From assembly GCF_900115785.1 (NCBI RefSeq), contig NZ_FOYS01000003.1, forward strand, positions 62,001 through 126,000: a stretch of DNA of 64,000 bases, written 5' to 3'. Position 1 is the stretch's first letter; every line of letters starts with the position of its first letter. The notes beneath the pieces are model-generated. The model did no database searches, was not told the origin of the DNA, and saw nothing but the letters and a program-made list of their open reading frames with translations. The DNA comes from Halogeometricum limi (lineage in GTDB: Archaea > Halobacteriota > Halobacteria > Halobacteriales > Haloferacaceae). Both the position numbers and the translations under genes were made by a program. Shown piece by piece: positions 23,191-32,518 of the stretch.

Positions 23191-24117
23191 TCAATCGCCC
23201 GCCGTTTCCGCCGTCTCCGTCGCTTCGCTCACCAGGTCGGCGATGGCGCGTCGCTTGAGGACGAGAAACCCGGCGAAAACGACGACGAACCCCGCGAGCG
23301 TCGAGAGCGTCAGCGTCTCGTCCAAGACGGTGACGCCGACGACGGTGGCGACGACGGGGACGAGGTAGGCGACGAGCGACGTCTCCAACGCCCCCTGCGT
23401 CTCCAGCAGGTGAAAGTAGATGAAGAAGGCCAGGGCGGTGGCGAAGACGCCGAGGTACGCGACTGCCGCGCCCGTCCGCACCGTCGCCGGGAGCGCGAAC
23501 GGTTCGCCGAGTACCGCGCTGGCGACGTGCAGGATGACCCCGCCGACGAGCATCGACCACCCCGAGAGCGCCGCCTTGTCGAGCGTCGGCCGCGCCCGTT
23601 GGACGAGGACGCCGCCCAACGCGACGCCGGACACCTGCAGGAGGATGACGAGACGGCCGACGAGGCGGTCCGCCAGCAGGTTCGCCGGGTCCGGTCGGAC
23701 GATGAGGACGACGCCGAGGAAGCCGAGGGCGATACCGACCGCTCCGACGGGCGAGACGCGTTCTTCGGGGAGGAGCACCAGCGCCCACAGCGAGGTGGCG
23801 ATGGGGACGAGACTCTGCATGATGGCGGCGACACCGCTGGGGACCGTCTGCTGGCCGACGAACAGGAAGGCGTTCATCCCGACGAGGAAGACGCCGCCCG
23901 CGAGGATGGCCGCGAGGTTAGACCGACCGGTCGGCCGCCACGAGGCACCGCTGAGGAGGGCGAACGCGAGGAGGAACGCCGCGCCGGTGTCGTAGCGGAA
24001 CGCCGCGAACAGCACCGGGTCGAGCGTCTCCAGGCCGACGGAGATGGCGAGAAACGAGAGTCCCCAGAGCGTGGCGAGGAGGGCGAACGTACCGACGGTC
24101 GCGAGACGACGGTTCAC
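23191..24117 (-). CDS. EamA/DMT-family transporter
   Basis: A 308-residue membrane protein with ten predicted segments arranged as two EamA repeats: the first from ATVGTFALLATLWGLSFLAI, the second from LILLQVSGVALGGVLVQRAR, each ending in a GFLGVVLIV or GFVVVFAGFLVL type helix. The drug/metabolite transporter superfamily exports or exchanges small metabolites, amino acids or drugs; the substrate here cannot be told. Start GTG 24117. Single gene. Confidence 0.9.
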   Translation of the reverse strand: MNRRLATVGTFALLATLWGLSFLAISVGLETLDPVLFAAFRYDTGAAFLLAFALLSGASWRPTGRSNLAAILAGGVFLVGMNAFLFVGQQTVPSGVAAIMQSLVPIATSLWALVLLPEERVSPVGAVGIALGFLGVVLIVRPDPANLLADRLVGRLVILLQVSGVALGGVLVQRARPTLDKAALSGWSMLVGGVILHVASAVLGEPFALPATVRTGAAVAYLGVFATALAFFIYFHLLETQGALETSLVAYLVPVVATVVGVTVLDETLTLSTLAGFVVVFAGFLVLKRRAIADLVSEATETAETAGD

Positions 24118-24207
24118 GTTTCAGTACGGGGTGGTCGAACGGAAAGGAGTCGCGATTGCGGCGGTTCCGTCTGTCGTACCGCATGCGAACGAACGCCAGC
24201 CGTTCGC

Positions 24208-24714
24208 TCATGTGTCGTAGACGCCGACGTGACGAACGACCACCGGAAAGGTACACTCGTGCTTCTGCACCGTTCCGCCGTCGTTCTCGTGCCGGAGCGT
24301 TACGTCCACTGTGGCGGGCGCGCCTTCGACGACGCCGTCGAAGTCGGCGGACGGCCCGCGTTGGTACGCGCCGTGTCGGCCGTAGTACGTCTCGATGCCG
24401 ACGAGGACTGCGGGTTCCGTGACCGCATCGAGGGCCGCCGAGTCGCGAACGCTCTGCACCCGCGCACCCCGTTCGACGCGTTCCCCGACCGCGTTCGCCG
24501 CGACGTCGACGCACTCTCCGTCGGTCAGCTCGGACGACTCGACGGACCGCGTCACCGTGAGGTGCTCTGCCGTCCCTCGTGTCGGAGCAGGAGTCGCCGT
24601 CCCGTACTCTGCGTGCTTCGGTCCGGCCGTCACGCGCCGGGCAGCGCACCCGCCGAGCAGCGTCGTCCCGAGGCCACCGACGCTCGCGAGAAACGCACGT
24701 CTCGTGGAGGGCAT
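24208..24714 (-). CDS. Tat lipoprotein, function unknown
   Basis: A 168-residue protein starting MPSTRRAFLASVGGLGTTLLGGC, a twin-arginine signal with lipobox cysteine. The mature part has paired strands (EHLTVTRSVESSELTDGECVDV, AVLVGIETYYGRHGAY, TVDVTLRHENDGGTVQKHECTFPVVV) with two further cysteines that could bond. No known domain is recognised. It lies between the DMT transporter and the AAA ATPase, all on the minus strand but with gaps of 90 and 55 bases, so co-transcription is uncertain. Confidence 0.65.
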   Translation of the reverse strand: MPSTRRAFLASVGGLGTTLLGGCAARRVTAGPKHAEYGTATPAPTRGTAEHLTVTRSVESSELTDGECVDVAANAVGERVERGARVQSVRDSAALDAVTEPAVLVGIETYYGRHGAYQRGPSADFDGVVEGAPATVDVTLRHENDGGTVQKHECTFPVVVRHVGVYDT

Positions 24715-24769
24715 CGTCCGCAGTCATCCGCGGACTGGTAAGTACTTTGTCGAAAAAGGGCCGTCCGGC

Positions 24770-26158
24770 TCAGTCGTCGTGCGAGTGGTCGTGGTCGTGC
24801 GAGTGGTCCTCGTCGCCGCTCTCGCCGCCGTCGCCCGCGACCAACTGCTCTCCGTCGGACATCATGTCCATGTTCTTCAGGTTGTCCCGCTCCTCGAAGT
24901 CCTCGACGGCGTCTAAGATGTCCTCCTGCGTGAGCGACATCCGTTCTTCGGTGAGCGCTTCTAACACCGCCTCGCGGAGCACCATCCGGAGGTCCGACCC
25001 GGTGAGGCCTTCCGTGCGGTCGGCGACGGCGTCGGGGTCGAACTCCGCGACGTCCATCCGTTTCGTGATGATACGGAGGATGTCCGAGCGCATCTGCCGG
25101 TCCGGTTTGGGGAAGTTGACGATTTCGTCGAAGCGTCGCCACGCCGCCGAGTCGAGTTGGTCGGGGTGATTCGTCGCCCCGATGAGGATGACCTCGTCGC
25201 GGATGAGCGAGATGTCGTCGATGCTCTTCAGCAGGGTGTTGACGGCGCGTTTGAGCGCGGCGTGTTCGTCCGACCGGCGCGTCTTCGCCACGGAGTCGAA
25301 CTCGTCGATGAAGAGGATGCAGGGAGAGAGACGTTTTGCGACCTCGAACGTCTTCTCGACGTTCTTGGCCGTCTCGCCGAGGTACTGGCTGGTTATCATC
25401 GAGAGTTTCACCTCGACGAACGGGAGGCCGAGTTCGTGTGCGAGAGCGCGGGAGACGGTGGTCTTCCCGGTCCCCGGCGGGCCGACGAACAGAATCTTCC
25501 CTATCTCGCGGAGGCCGATGCCCGCGAGGTACTCGCGGTGTTCGATGGCCTTCATCAGCTTGTGAATCTCGCCCTCTTGGTCCTGCGTCAGCACGAGGTC
25601 TTCGAGCGTCATCTCTATCTCCTCTGGCGCGCGGACCTGAACGAGGTCGAGCATCTCGGCGTCTTCTTCCTCGTCGAAGTACTGGTCGAGGAGGCTGTCT
25701 ATCCAGACGCGGTCGGCCTGAATCGACCGGGTCTGTTCGCGTGCTTTCTCGTGGGTCACGCTCACGTCTTCTCTGTCCTCGACGGCGGCGGCGATGGTCG
25801 GATTCGTCTCCAACCGGTCGTCGTCCGCTCGGTCGAGGTACCAGTCGATGGCCATGTCGGGTTGCGTCAGCGAGATGCGTCCCGAGAAGTCTTCGCGCTG
25901 GGTGAAGAGAAGGTCGGAGATGGCTTCCCACGGTCGCTCGACGCCCGTCGCCTTCCGCGCGACGCTGTCGGTCACGACCAGGGGGCGTTCGATGCCGATG
26001 GGGGTTGTCTCGTCGTCCTCGTTCTCGTCCTCGTCCGAGTCCGTCCAAAAGACGCGGCGGTACCGCGGCGGGAGGTCGTTCTCGTCTAACTCACGGTTCT
26101 CGGTGTAGAGAGTGGCCGTGAGGAGGAACTCGACCACCTCGAGAGCCGGGTCACTCAT
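24770..26158 (-). CDS. Single-domain AAA+ ATPase, CDC48/proteasome-activator-like
   Basis: A 462-residue protein. The N-terminal 190 residues are acidic and unlike CDC48 N domains; the AAA module follows with Walker A GPPGTGKTT (about residues 218-226), Walker B ILFIDEFDS, sensor ATNHPDQLD and the arginine-finger region WRRFDEIVNFP. The lid ends near residue 430 (LTGSDLRMVLREAVLEALTEE). The last 20 residues are HSHDHDHSHDD, a His/Asp-rich tail that could bind metal. Role as an unfoldase or remodeller is inference. ATG 26158 is placed 23-32 bases after a TATA-like box. Confidence 0.82.
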   Translation of the reverse strand: MSDPALEVVEFLLTATLYTENRELDENDLPPRYRRVFWTDSDEDENEDDETTPIGIERPLVVTDSVARKATGVERPWEAISDLLFTQREDFSGRISLTQPDMAIDWYLDRADDDRLETNPTIAAAVEDREDVSVTHEKAREQTRSIQADRVWIDSLLDQYFDEEEDAEMLDLVQVRAPEEIEMTLEDLVLTQDQEGEIHKLMKAIEHREYLAGIGLREIGKILFVGPPGTGKTTVSRALAHELGLPFVEVKLSMITSQYLGETAKNVEKTFEVAKRLSPCILFIDEFDSVAKTRRSDEHAALKRAVNTLLKSIDDISLIRDEVILIGATNHPDQLDSAAWRRFDEIVNFPKPDRQMRSDILRIITKRMDVAEFDPDAVADRTEGLTGSDLRMVLREAVLEALTEERMSLTQEDILDAVEDFEERDNLKNMDMMSDGEQLVAGDGGESGDEDHSHDHDHSHDD

Positions 26159-26180
26159 CCCCACAACGTTGCCGTCGGGA

Positions 26181-26190
26181 GGGCATAAGA
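26181..26190 (-). promoter_or_regulatory. TATA-like box of the AAA ATPase gene
   Basis: TCTTATGCCC on the minus strand, 23-32 bases before ATG 26158; favours that start over GTG 26164. Confidence 0.45.
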
Positions 26191-26444
26191 CCGTCGAAGC
26201 CCGACGACTGCGGCGACTCCGACGACTGCGACGTCGTTCGAGTCGCCGCGAACGCCATTAAACAATCAATACACCACCCCGGTGTTACAACACCTCCCTA
26301 CTCTACTGATGTGGTCTTACGTGTACCACGAGTAGGCCTATAGGCGAGGAACGTCCACGAAACCTGTGAATATCGTTTCGAGTGTTCGGATGATGCGCCA
26401 GATAGTTGGTGACTCGTCAGTTCTGAGATGTCGGGGTGGCGACG

Positions 26445-28583
26445 ATGGCTAGACAGGTATCGACGACGTGCATGCGCTGTGCGGTCGGATGCGGGCACGT
26501 CCACCGAGAGGTCGAATCGGGGACCGGAATCGAACGGGTCACCGGCGACCCGGCACATCCGGTCTCACAGGGGTTGGCCTGCGGCCGGGGCATCCGCGAG
26601 TCCGCCGACCCGCAGGGCGAGTGGCTGACCCGTCCGCTGGTTCGGAGGGCGGACGAACTCGTCCCGACGACGTGGGAGAACGCGATGTGTCTCGTGGCCG
26701 GAGCCATCTCCGACGCCGTGGAGACGGACCCCGACGAGGTGGCCATCCTCGGGAGCGGCCAGCAGACGAACGAGGCGGCGTACGCCCTCGGAAAACTCGC
26801 TCGGGGCGGCCTGGGCACGCGGATGTACGACGCGAACACGACGCTCTGTATGGCGAGCGCCGTCACCGCGTACTACCGGGCGTTCGGTAGCGACGCGCCG
26901 CCGCCGTCGTACGACGACGTGCCCGAGGCGGAGTCGCACGTCGTCTGGGGGGCGAACCCCGCCGTCGCGCACCCGGTGTTGTTCCGGTGGATAACCGACA
27001 GCGCGCAGGACGGCGAACTCGTCGTCGTCGACCCCGTCGAGACGAAGTCGGTGGCGTTGGCCGACGACCACGTCGCGCCGGCCCCGGGCGGTGACCTCGC
27101 CCTCGCACGGGCGGTGCTCCGCCGCCTCGTCGACACCGACCGACTGGACGAGGCGTTCCTCGCGGACCACGTCGCCGGGTTCGACTCGCTCCGTCGGTCG
27201 CTCCCCACCGTCGCGGACGCCGCCGACGCCGCGGGTGTCTCCGTCGACGACGTGGAGACGCTGGCGGCCGCGTTCGAGTCGAAGACGCTCCTCTACTGGG
27301 GCATGGGCGTCAACCAGAGCGTCCGCGGAAGCGCGACGGCGGGCGCGCTCGTGGACCTCTGTCTCGCCTCCGGGAACCTCGGCCCCGGGTCCGGCCCGTT
27401 CTCCTTGACCGGGCAGGCCAACTCGATGGGCACGCGCGTCTGCTCCTCGAAGGGGACCTGGCCCGGTCACCGCCCGTTCGACGACCCCGAGGCGCGCGAA
27501 CGCGTCGCCGAGGCGTGGGACGTCCCGGTCGACCGACTGCCGGACGACCCCGGGCCGGGGCCGGTCGGTCTCTTGGACGCGGACCCGACGGTGCTGTGGA
27601 CGGTGGCGACCAACCCCGCCGCGGGCTACCCGAACGCCGAGAGCGTTCGCGAGACGCTCGACGAGACGTTCCTCGTCGTGCAGGACGCCTTCCGAACCGA
27701 GACGGTCGAGTACGCCGACGTGGTCCTCCCGGCGGCGACGTGGGGCGAGACGGAAGGGACGGCGATGAACATGGAACGGACCGTCTCTCGCGTCCGCGCG
27801 GCCACGGACCCGCCGACGGGCGTGCACACGGACCTGGACATCGTCGCCGACGTCGCCCGGCGCGTCCGTCCCGGACTCCTCCCGTCGCCGCGGGTCGACC
27901 CCGCGGTCGTATTCGACGAGTTCCGCCGTCTGACCGTCGGGACGAAGGCGGACTGCGCGGGAATCACGTACGACCGACTCGACGCCGAGTACGCGGTTCG
28001 CTGGCCCGCGCAGGGACCGACCGACAGCACAGCCTACCGGTACTGGAACGACGATGGGTCGTGGTCGTTCGAGACGCCCTCCGGGATGGCGCGCGTCTCC
28101 GTCCCGGCGTTCGAGACGCCTTCGCTCCCGGAGACGGCCGACGACATCTACGGACTCGTCCTCACGACGGGTCGGGAGGCGGACGGCTACAACACGGGTG
28201 TTCGGTCGCGCGGTGGCGACCCCGGACCGCTCACGGTCAGGGCGTCGCCGTCGACGCTCGACGCGCACGCCGATGCCCTCGCCGGCGGCGACTGGCGGGC
28301 CGGTAGCGGCGACGACGGTACCGAAGGCGGCGGCGAGGACGGCGCGACGCGGACGCTCCTCGACTCGCGTCGGGGAACCGTCCCGGCCGTCGTCGACGTC
28401 GACGAGACGGTTCCGACCGGTCTGCTCTGGTGTTCGGTTCACCACCCGGAGACCAACCGATTGACCGTCGACGCCGTGGACCCGCACTCGAAGGAGGCGA
28501 ACGTCAAACAGTGCGCCGTCCGCCTCAGACACCCCGACGAACGGCGGCGCGACTCGCGCGCCGTCGCCGAACCGACCGACTGA
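26445..28583 (+). CDS. nasA: Assimilatory nitrate reductase, molybdopterin catalytic subunit
   Basis: A 712-residue cytoplasmic molybdoenzyme that reduces nitrate to nitrite with electrons from ferredoxin. The [4Fe-4S] ligands are C9, C12, C16 and C46 (CMRCAVGC and GLACGRG). The Mo-ligand Cys is C135 in TTLCMASAV, as in NasA/NapA-type enzymes. Further on, WGMGVNQSVRGS and SLTGQANSMGTRV match the cofactor cradle, and TGREADGYNTGVRSRGG with SVHHPETNRLTVDAVDPHSK closes the domain. No extra FeS or flavin domain. ATG 26445 is preferred over GTG 26436. The 286 bases upstream include a TATA-like CTATAGG near 26338. The nitrite reductase follows after 248 bases; no nitrate transporter lies in the window. 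Confidence 0.92.
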   Translation: MARQVSTTCMRCAVGCGHVHREVESGTGIERVTGDPAHPVSQGLACGRGIRESADPQGEWLTRPLVRRADELVPTTWENAMCLVAGAISDAVETDPDEVAILGSGQQTNEAAYALGKLARGGLGTRMYDANTTLCMASAVTAYYRAFGSDAPPPSYDDVPEAESHVVWGANPAVAHPVLFRWITDSAQDGELVVVDPVETKSVALADDHVAPAPGGDLALARAVLRRLVDTDRLDEAFLADHVAGFDSLRRSLPTVADAADAAGVSVDDVETLAAAFESKTLLYWGMGVNQSVRGSATAGALVDLCLASGNLGPGSGPFSLTGQANSMGTRVCSSKGTWPGHRPFDDPEARERVAEAWDVPVDRLPDDPGPGPVGLLDADPTVLWTVATNPAAGYPNAESVRETLDETFLVVQDAFRTETVEYADVVLPAATWGETEGTAMNMERTVSRVRAATDPPTGVHTDLDIVADVARRVRPGLLPSPRVDPAVVFDEFRRLTVGTKADCAGITYDRLDAEYAVRWPAQGPTDSTAYRYWNDDGSWSFETPSGMARVSVPAFETPSLPETADDIYGLVLTTGREADGYNTGVRSRGGDPGPLTVRASPSTLDAHADALAGGDWRAGSGDDGTEGGGEDGATRTLLDSRRGTVPAVVDVDETVPTGLLWCSVHHPETNRLTVDAVDPHSKEANVKQCAVRLRHPDERRRDSRAVAEPTD

Positions 28584-28831
28584 CGTTTCGGCTATCCTTC
28601 ACGAACGTACACAACATTCAGACTTTAGAATTTACCATTGCTGGGGGAAGAACATCCCAAAGTACAACCTTATATCCTATAATACACTAATATATTTGTC
28701 TAATTCCTATTCTTAGCCCTGTTTTTCCACTTTTGGAACGCGAACTACTATGAGGGTCGGTGTCACAGCGTTCCACACAGACATGAACGCGTTATCAGTT
28801 CGTTCGGACGGCGGAAGGTCGGTGGTCGACC
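28584..28831 (+). promoter_or_regulatory. AT-rich spacer between nasA and nirA, probable separate promoter
   Basis: This 248-base gap is far poorer in GC than its neighbours. 28660-28700 contains TTATATCCTATAATACAC and TAATATATTTG, several TATA-like strings, followed by TTTTTCCACTTTT near 28721. A terminator for nasA and a promoter for the nitrite reductase are both plausible, so the two may be controlled independently by nitrogen supply. The closest TATA strings lie over 100 bases before GTG 28832, implying a leader. Confidence 0.45.
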
Positions 28832-30592
28832 GTGGCTAACCAGAAGGAGACGTACAAGGAGGAGTGCTACGGCGACGCCGTCAGAGAACACCTCGTCGAG
28901 TTCGCCGAGGCGGGCGGCTACGAGGCCATCCCCGAGGACGAACGCGACGAGTGGTTCACGCGCTTCAAGTTCTGGGGCGTGTTCCACCAGCGCTCGGGGC
29001 AGGAGGGCTACTTCATGATGCGGTTGACCAACGCCAACGGTCGCCTCGAACCCGGGCAGTTGCGGGCCATCGCCGAGGTGGCGCGCGACTACGCCACCGG
29101 TCCCGTCTCGAACCCCGAGTTCGGCGACGCGTGGCTGGATTTGACCACCAGACAGTCGGTCCAACTGCACTGGATTCGACTGGAGGACGTGCCCGCCGTC
29201 TGGGACCATCTCGAAGCCGCGGGCGTCACGACGCGCTCTGCGGGCGGCGACACGATGCGCAACATCACCGGCTGTCCCGTCGCCGGGAAGGACAAGCGCG
29301 AACTCGTCGACGCGCAACCGCTCTTAGACCGGTTCCAAGACGAGATTCGCGACGACGACGCACTCCGCAACATGCCCCGGAAGTTCAACATCAGCGCGTC
29401 GGGCTGTCCGGAGGGCTGTGCGCAGGACGCCATCAACGACATCGGCCTCGAACCGGGGATGAAGCGCCTCGACGGAGAGACGGTCCACGGGTTCAACGTC
29501 CGCGTCGGCGGCGGACTCGGCAGTCGCGAACCGCGCACCGCTCGCCCCCTCGACCTGTTCGTCCGTCCCGAGGAGGCGTACGAGGTGGTCCGCGGCTTCG
29601 TCGAACTCTACCACGACCACGGCGACAGGCAGGTGCGCTCGAAGAACCGCACGCGCTTTTTCGTCGACGACTGGGGCACCGAGAAGATTCGCGAGACGCT
29701 CCTCGCGGAGTACGTCGACGGCGACTACCACACCGCGGGCGAGGACCTGCGCGACGAGTACACCTACAACGCCGGCCGACACGCCTCCGACGGCCGCGCG
29801 GACCACGTCGGCGTCTTCGAGCAGTACGACGGTCGGCACTACGTCGGCCTCAGCGTCCCCGTTGGCCGCATCTCGGCCGAAGACGCCCTCGAACTCGCCG
29901 ACTTGGCCGACGAGTACGGCTCCGGCGAGGTCCGCCTCACGCGGCGGCAGAACCCCCTCGTGATGGACGTCCCCGAGTCGCGCGTGGACGACTTCCTCGC
30001 CGAATCGCTCGTCTCGCGGTACCCGGCCGAACCGAACCCCTTCGAACGCGGTGCCGTCGCCTGCACGGGCACGGAGTTCTGTTCGCTCGCGCTGACCGAG
30101 ACGAAGGCGCGCACGGCCCGGATGCTCCGCTGGCTTCAGGCGAACGTCGAACTCCCCGACGACGTCGAACACCTCCACGTCCACTACTCGGGGTGCACGG
30201 CCGACTGCGGGCACGCCAACACCGCCGACATCGGCCTGTTCGGGATGCGCGCACGCAAGGACGGCGAGATGGTCGAGGCGATGGATATCGGCGTCGGCGG
30301 CGGCGTCGGCGAGGAGCCGTCGTTCGTGGAGTGGGTTCGCCAACGCGTCCCCGTCGACGAGGTGCCCGGCGCGATTCGGAACCTCGTACAGACGTTCGCC
30401 GCCCACCGCGAGGCGGGACAGTCGTTCCGCGAGTGGGTCGGCGAGTTCGGCACCGAACCGCTAGTCGAACTCGTCGAACCAGAAGAGACGGACTACGAGG
30501 ACCCGTACATGGACGACGCGAAGCAGTCGTGGTACCCGTTCGCCGAGGCGGACGAGGAGCCACAGAGCGCGTCGGGGACGGCGGACGACTGA
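28832..30592 (+). CDS. nirA: Ferredoxin-dependent assimilatory nitrite reductase
   Basis: A 586-residue siroheme and [4Fe-4S] enzyme that reduces nitrite to ammonium with six electrons. The four cluster/siroheme ligands are C411, C417 (ACTGTEFCSLALT), C455 and C459 (SGCTADCGH). The N-terminal half has FHQRSGQEGYFMMRL and TMRNITGCPVAG, and NISASGCPEGCAQDAIND; two ferredoxin-like repeats are visible. Often called nasD in Haloferax. GTG 28832 starts MANQKETYKEECYGDAVREH. Downstream of nasA on the same strand; the two make ammonium from nitrate. Confidence 0.95.
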   Translation: MANQKETYKEECYGDAVREHLVEFAEAGGYEAIPEDERDEWFTRFKFWGVFHQRSGQEGYFMMRLTNANGRLEPGQLRAIAEVARDYATGPVSNPEFGDAWLDLTTRQSVQLHWIRLEDVPAVWDHLEAAGVTTRSAGGDTMRNITGCPVAGKDKRELVDAQPLLDRFQDEIRDDDALRNMPRKFNISASGCPEGCAQDAINDIGLEPGMKRLDGETVHGFNVRVGGGLGSREPRTARPLDLFVRPEEAYEVVRGFVELYHDHGDRQVRSKNRTRFFVDDWGTEKIRETLLAEYVDGDYHTAGEDLRDEYTYNAGRHASDGRADHVGVFEQYDGRHYVGLSVPVGRISAEDALELADLADEYGSGEVRLTRRQNPLVMDVPESRVDDFLAESLVSRYPAEPNPFERGAVACTGTEFCSLALTETKARTARMLRWLQANVELPDDVEHLHVHYSGCTADCGHANTADIGLFGMRARKDGEMVEAMDIGVGGGVGEEPSFVEWVRQRVPVDEVPGAIRNLVQTFAAHREAGQSFREWVGEFGTEPLVELVEPEETDYEDPYMDDAKQSWYPFAEADEEPQSASGTADD

Positions 30593-30727
30593 GGCGACTC
30601 GCTCCCGACGAAGAGAACTGTCGGGGAGTGGACGACCGACCGACGACCGGTCTCGCCGCCGGTGACGACGGTGTCGGGAAACTCCGCGTGCGTGAAACTC
30701 CGTGCGCACTCCCGAGAGTTCTGCCCC

Positions 30728-30734
30728 ATTTATC
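30728..30734 (+). promoter_or_regulatory. TATA-like box of the thiolase gene
   Basis: ATTTATC 25-31 bases before ATG 30759, leaderless arrangement; decides that start over earlier in-frame codons. Confidence 0.55.
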
Positions 30735-30758
30735 AGTACGGAAACCCCAGTTACGACT

Positions 30759-31892
30759 ATGCCTCAACCAGTTATCGCGGCCGCGTACCGGACGCCGTTC
30801 GGGAAGGCGGGCGGCGTCTTCGAGGACACTCGCAGCGAAGACCTGTCCGTCGCGCTCATCGACCACATCCTGGACGAGACCGGTGTCGACGCCGACGCCG
30901 TCGACGACCTGATGTGGGGCGTCGCCCAGCAACGCGGCGAACAGGACAACAACGTCGCCCGCGTCATCGCCCTCCTCTCCGAGTTGGGCGAGGGGACGCC
31001 CGCGACCAGCATCAACCGCTGGTGCGCCTCCTCCATGCAGGCCATCATCTCCGCGTCGGACGCCGTCGCCGCGGGTAACCGCGACTGCATCGTCGCCGGC
31101 GGCGTCGAGAACATGAGTCGCGTGCCGATGGACGGCGACTCCTACACGCACCTCCACCCCGAACTGTCGGAGCGATACAACGTCTTCCAACTGCAGATGG
31201 GGATGACCGCCGAGAAAGTCGCCTCCGAGTACGACGTCTCCCGCGAGGCCCAAGACGAGTTCGCCCTCCGGAGCCACCAACGCGCCGCGGACGCGGCGGA
31301 CTCCGGTCGGTTCGACGACGAAATCGTGCCCATCCAGACGGACGACGGCGTCGTCACCGACGACGAGGGCATCCGCCGAGACACGTCGCTGGAGACGCTC
31401 GCCGGCCTCAGTCCGGCGTTCACCGGCGACGGGACGGTCACCGCCGGGAACTCCTCGCAACTGACCGACGGCGCGGCCGCCGTCCTCGTCACTTCGCGGG
31501 AGTTCGCCGAGGAGAACGGCCTCGACGTCCTCGCGGAAGTCGGAACGAACGCCGTCGCGGGCGTCGACCCGACGGTGATGGGAATCGGTCCCGTCCCGGC
31601 GACGCGCAACCTCCTCGAACGCAACGGCCGCGACGTCGACGACTACGACCTCGTCGAACTCAACGAGGCGTTCGCGAGTCAGTGCGTCTACGCGATGGAC
31701 GAACTCGGCATCGACGAGGACGTCTTCAACGTCAACGGCGGCGCAATCGCTCTCGGGCACCCCCTCGGTGCCTCGGGTGCCCGCCTGCCCGTGACGCTGA
31801 TTCACGAGATGATAAAGCGCGACGTCGAACGCGGTCTCGCGACGCTGTGCGTCGGGTTCGGACAGGGAGCGGCCATCGAGTTCAGTCGGTAG
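30759..31892 (+). CDS. Thiolase family protein, acetyl-CoA C-acyltransferase
   Basis: A 377-residue thiolase, which joins or splits acyl-CoA thioesters in fatty-acid breakdown or acetoacetyl-CoA formation. The nucleophile is C89 in [12 protein letters not shown], the histidine H333 in [12 protein letters not shown] and the second cysteine C364 in [13 protein letters not shown]. All three are intact. The usual partner of archaeal ketothiolases, a DUF35 OB-fold protein, is not adjacent. The last 10 codons plus 59 bases downstream are repeated twice more in tandem (see the 89-bp repeat). The acyl-CoA ligase at 36619-38607 could supply its substrate. Confidence 0.93.
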   Translation: MPQPVIAAAYRTPFGKAGGVFEDTRSEDLSVALIDHILDETGVDADAVDDLMWGVAQQRGEQDNNVARVIALLSELGEGTPATSINRWCASSMQAIISASDAVAAGNRDCIVAGGVENMSRVPMDGDSYTHLHPELSERYNVFQLQMGMTAEKVASEYDVSREAQDEFALRSHQRAADAADSGRFDDEIVPIQTDDGVVTDDEGIRRDTSLETLAGLSPAFTGDGTVTAGNSSQLTDGAAAVLVTSREFAEENGLDVLAEVGTNAVAGVDPTVMGIGPVPATRNLLERNGRDVDDYDLVELNEAFASQCVYAMDELGIDEDVFNVNGGAIALGHPLGASGARLPVTLIHEMIKRDVERGLATLCVGFGQGAAIEFSR

Positions 31893-32087
31893 TCTGCGCC
31901 GAATTTCGGCGTTTTGGTCCAGCTTTTGCGAGCGAGCGAAGTAAAAGGTGGCAGGGAGCGGCTATCGAGTTCAGTCGGTAGTCTGCGCCGAATTTCGGCG
32001 TTTTGGTCCAGCTTTTGCGAGCGAGCGAAGTAAAAGGTGGCAGGGAGCGGCCATCGAGTTCAGTCGGTAGTCTGCGCCGAATTTCGG
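31863..32087 (+). repeat. 89-bp tandem repeat: 3' end of the thiolase gene, two full copies plus 47 bp
   Basis: Units at 31863-31951, 31952-32040 and the partial 32041-32087 are nearly identical (one base differs at the codon for Ala in unit 2). The unit starts CAGGGAGCGGCCATCGAGTT, covers the last 10 thiolase codons including the stop, and then GCGCCGAATTTCGGCGTTTT and TTTTGCGAGCGAGCGAAGT. The second and third copies keep the coding sequence for the same C-terminal residues without a start codon. A duplication by slippage or unequal crossing over is the simple reading. Confidence 0.9.
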
Positions 32088-32140
32088 GGGTGCGGTGTTC
32101 TCGAATCCCCGCGGACGACTGTTCTTCTGAGCCGTACTGA

Positions 32141-32446
32141 ATACCGCTCGTCACTCGAAGGCGTATTCCGCGGGCGGCGAGGGCGTACGGTACGAACCTC
32201 GACCGTGCCGTCAAATTCGGTGGCGTCGGCGCCATCGGCGTCCTCCTCGTTTCGCTGGGGGCGCTCTGGGTGAGTTGGGTCGTCTGGACGGACCGGCTCG
32301 GCGGGCAAGAAGGGACGGCGCTCGTTAACGTCCTGCTCGTCGGACTCGGAACGACGACGGTCGCTGTCGTGTTCCTGTTCGTGGTCGTCGGAGCGTTCAT
32401 CGACCGGGAACTGAACGCGCGCGGGTTGGACACTTCCGAGGAGTGA
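32141..32446 (+). pseudogene. Two-span membrane protein gene without a visible start codon
   Basis: An open frame of 101 codons ends at TGA 32444. It encodes two clear hydrophobic segments, KFGGVGAIGVLLVSLGALWV and VNVLLVGLGTTTVAVVFLFV, then a polar tail ending GLDTSEE, so the frame is surely coding or was. After the in-frame stop at 32138 there is no ATG, GTG or TTG before the first membrane segment; the first in-frame GTG is inside it. Either the 5' end was lost, perhaps with the repeat expansion 50 bases upstream, or a non-standard start is used. No family assigned. Confidence 0.5.
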
Positions 32447-32484
32447 GTCTCCTCGGACCGGGTTCGGCACCACCGGCCACGACC

Positions 32485-32493
32485 CTTTTTATT
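32485..32493 (+). promoter_or_regulatory. TATA-like box of the PGF-CTERM protein gene
   Basis: CTTTTTATT 26-34 bases before ATG 32519; leaderless arrangement. Confidence 0.6.
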
Positions 32494-32518
32494 CGCCCGA
32501 ACAATGATGTGAACGAAT

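Noticed and set aside
26565-28532. A 655-codon frame antisense to nasA
   Set aside because: Mirror of the nitrate reductase gene; high-GC DNA keeps antisense frames open. No domain or start signal.
31863-32087. The 89-bp array as a CRISPR
   Set aside because: Units are head to tail without spacers, contain coding sequence of the thiolase end, and number only two and a half.
32060-32473. A minus-strand 137-codon frame after the thiolase repeats
   Set aside because: Arg/Asp-rich shadow; the plus-strand frame 32141-32446 has clear membrane segments and is preferred.
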